A stretch of DNA of 64,000 bases from CAWAND01 sp963797485 (GTDB lineage Bacteria; Chloroflexota; Anaerolineae; Anaerolineales; E44-bin32). The position numbers were made by a program, and so were the translations under genes. This document shows positions 63,147 to 64,000 of the stretch, piece by piece. A model generated the notes under the pieces. It did no database searches, had not been told where the DNA came from, and saw only the letters and a list, made by a program, of their open reading frames with translations. The stretch lies in the NCBI GenBank assembly GCA_963797485.1, contig CAWCPF010000001.1:124001-188000 (forward strand), in the 5' to 3' direction. Numbering within the stretch: the first letter of the stretch is position 1; the number at the start of each line of letters is the position of its first letter.

Positions 63147-64000
63147 ATGAGGTCACGCCCCTCCATACGCCGGGTCAGCATGGGGAAGGCCGCCGAAAGA
63201 CCGGCCGACAATTTGGCAACCAGGTGCCGCCTGCCTGCGCTGACCCTGGCGGCGATCCTGGGGCTGGTCGCGTGCCAGCCGGCCCCGGCGGCGGCCATTC
63301 CGACCCCAAGTGTGCGCCGCACCGCCCCGGCGCTGGGACCGACCTCGACCGTGGCGGCCATGCCCTTGTCTACGGGCGCCGTCACCCCGACCGCGAGTTT
63401 GGCGCCCATCCCACCGCCCTCGGAGGACGATTGGCAGCTGGGTCCGCCAGATGCGGCGGTCACCCTGCTCATGTACACCGATTTTCAATGCCAGCCCTGC
63501 AACACGGCGTCGCGTGCCGTGCTGGGGGTGGTGAGCCGGCATCCGGGGCAGATCCGCGTGATCTACCGTCCGTTCCCCTTGTACATGATTGATGACAAAG
63601 CTCTGCTTTCAGCCCTGGGGGCGGAAGCCGCCGGCCGGCAAGGCAAGTTCTGGCCCATGCATGACCGGCTGGTGGATCGCTACGAGACGTGGCGCGGGCT
63701 GGCGCCGGCCGAGTTCCAGGTTTGGCTGGTCGCCCAGGCACACGACCTCGGCGTGGATCCGAACCGTTTCCTGGATGATTTGACGGACCAGTCCCTCACC
63801 GACGAGCTGGCTCACAAGATCGGCGCCGCCTCCGGCAGCGGTGTTCCGGGCGTTCCTTTTGTGCTTCTGAATGGACGGCCCTTTCTGCTGGCCATCGACG
63901 AATCGCAACTCGAAGCGGCTGTGCGGCTCGCCCTGCTTCAAGGTGATCAGCCTTCCGTTTATCCGGCGCTGGACCTCGAGCCTGGGGTCGACTACCTGGC
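63147..64000 (+). CDS. DsbA-like thioredoxin-fold lipoprotein, runs off the window
   Basis: At least 284 codons, open at the right edge. From ATG 63147 (or 63180) the signal peptide ends LTLAAILGLVACQ, lipobox LVAC. After a Pro/Thr-rich linker comes a DsbA-type thioredoxin fold: LLMYTDFQCQPCNTAS with the CxxC, a helical insert, and SGSGVPGVPFVLLNG with the cis-Pro. The region after residue ~265 (YPALDLEPGVDYL) resembles the linker before a cyclophilin domain in Chloroflexota proteins, so a peptidyl-prolyl isomerase domain may follow (inference). It would catalyse disulfide formation or reduction outside the membrane. Confidence 0.85.
   Translation, partial: MRSRPSIRRVSMGKAAERPADNLATRCRLPALTLAAILGLVACQPAPAAAIPTPSVRRTAPALGPTSTVAAMPLSTGAVTPTASLAPIPPPSEDDWQLGPPDAAVTLLMYTDFQCQPCNTASRAVLGVVSRHPGQIRVIYRPFPLYMIDDKALLSALGAEAAGRQGKFWPMHDRLVDRYETWRGLAPAEFQVWLVAQAHDLGVDPNRFLDDLTDQSLTDELAHKIGAASGSGVPGVPFVLLNGRPFLLAIDESQLEAAVRLALLQGDQPSVYPALDLEPGVDYL

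Overview
The window is 64 kb of high-GC bacterial DNA, densely packed with genes on both strands. Gene content points to a Chloroflexota-like (Anaerolineae-type) bacterium: many stand-alone GAF, Ig-like and AWLWL-type repeat proteins, DUF2277, a PolX polymerase-PHP protein, heme A synthase and a tRNA-Sec. The lineage is an inference from gene flavour, since no marker such as 16S rRNA is present.

Layout. 0.25-11 kb (mostly minus strand): GAF membrane protein, GNAT, Ig-like membrane protein, purine nucleoside phosphorylase coupled to a catalytically broken tyrosine recombinase, aldo/keto reductase, heme A synthase, DegV, PolX, CAP lipoprotein. 11-18 kb: PHP phosphoesterase, epimerase, uvrB (frameshifted), an intergenic repeat, an aldehyde dehydrogenase. 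18-25 kb (minus): OsmC, protein disulfide oxidoreductase, ECF sigma with anti-sigma, and a sulfate-type ABC transporter operon whose ATPase is fused to two universal-stress domains. 25-28.8 kb: DUF2277, then a two-gene operon that looks like sphingoid-base synthesis (ketosphinganine reductase plus serine palmitoyltransferase), then an FAD amine oxidase. 29-34.6 kb (minus): tRNA-Arg, unknown proteins, LysM-M23 endopeptidase, DUF192, response regulator, tRNA-Asn. 34.9-54 kb: a type VII (ESX/WXG100) secretion locus. 54-64 kb: LCP protein, proline dehydrogenase, DinB pair, UbiA prenyltransferase, PEBP lipoprotein, peroxiredoxin, DedA, M50 protease, tRNA-Sec and a DsbA-like lipoprotein running off the end.

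The secretion locus is the main discovery. A plus-strand block encodes two VWA-TM-FHA proteins, a WXG100 protein with a long C-terminal extension, and a protein with an EspG-like pattern. A minus-strand block encodes four small WXG100-like proteins, a 2939-residue EssC/EccC-type ATPase and a ubiquitin-like (EsaB/YukD)-FHA fusion. A plus-strand zinc-ribbon/pseudokinase/TM protein (EssB-like architecture) lies between them. The ATPase carries seven P-loop domains where the family normally has three; the active/inactive ATPase pair appears to have been triplicated. The set mixes features of actinobacterial and firmicute type VII systems, and lacks recognisable EccB, EccE and mycosin genes in this window.

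Sequence quality. At least seven genes carry single-nucleotide frameshifts, one carries an in-frame TGA, and one tRNA has an extra base. At least two of these sit in homopolymers, so most look like sequencing errors rather than decay. I annotate the genes across them and give each position. Also recurrent are an 18-bp TGTGA-N6-TCACA palindrome (four sites) and a ~145-bp intergenic repeat (three copies).
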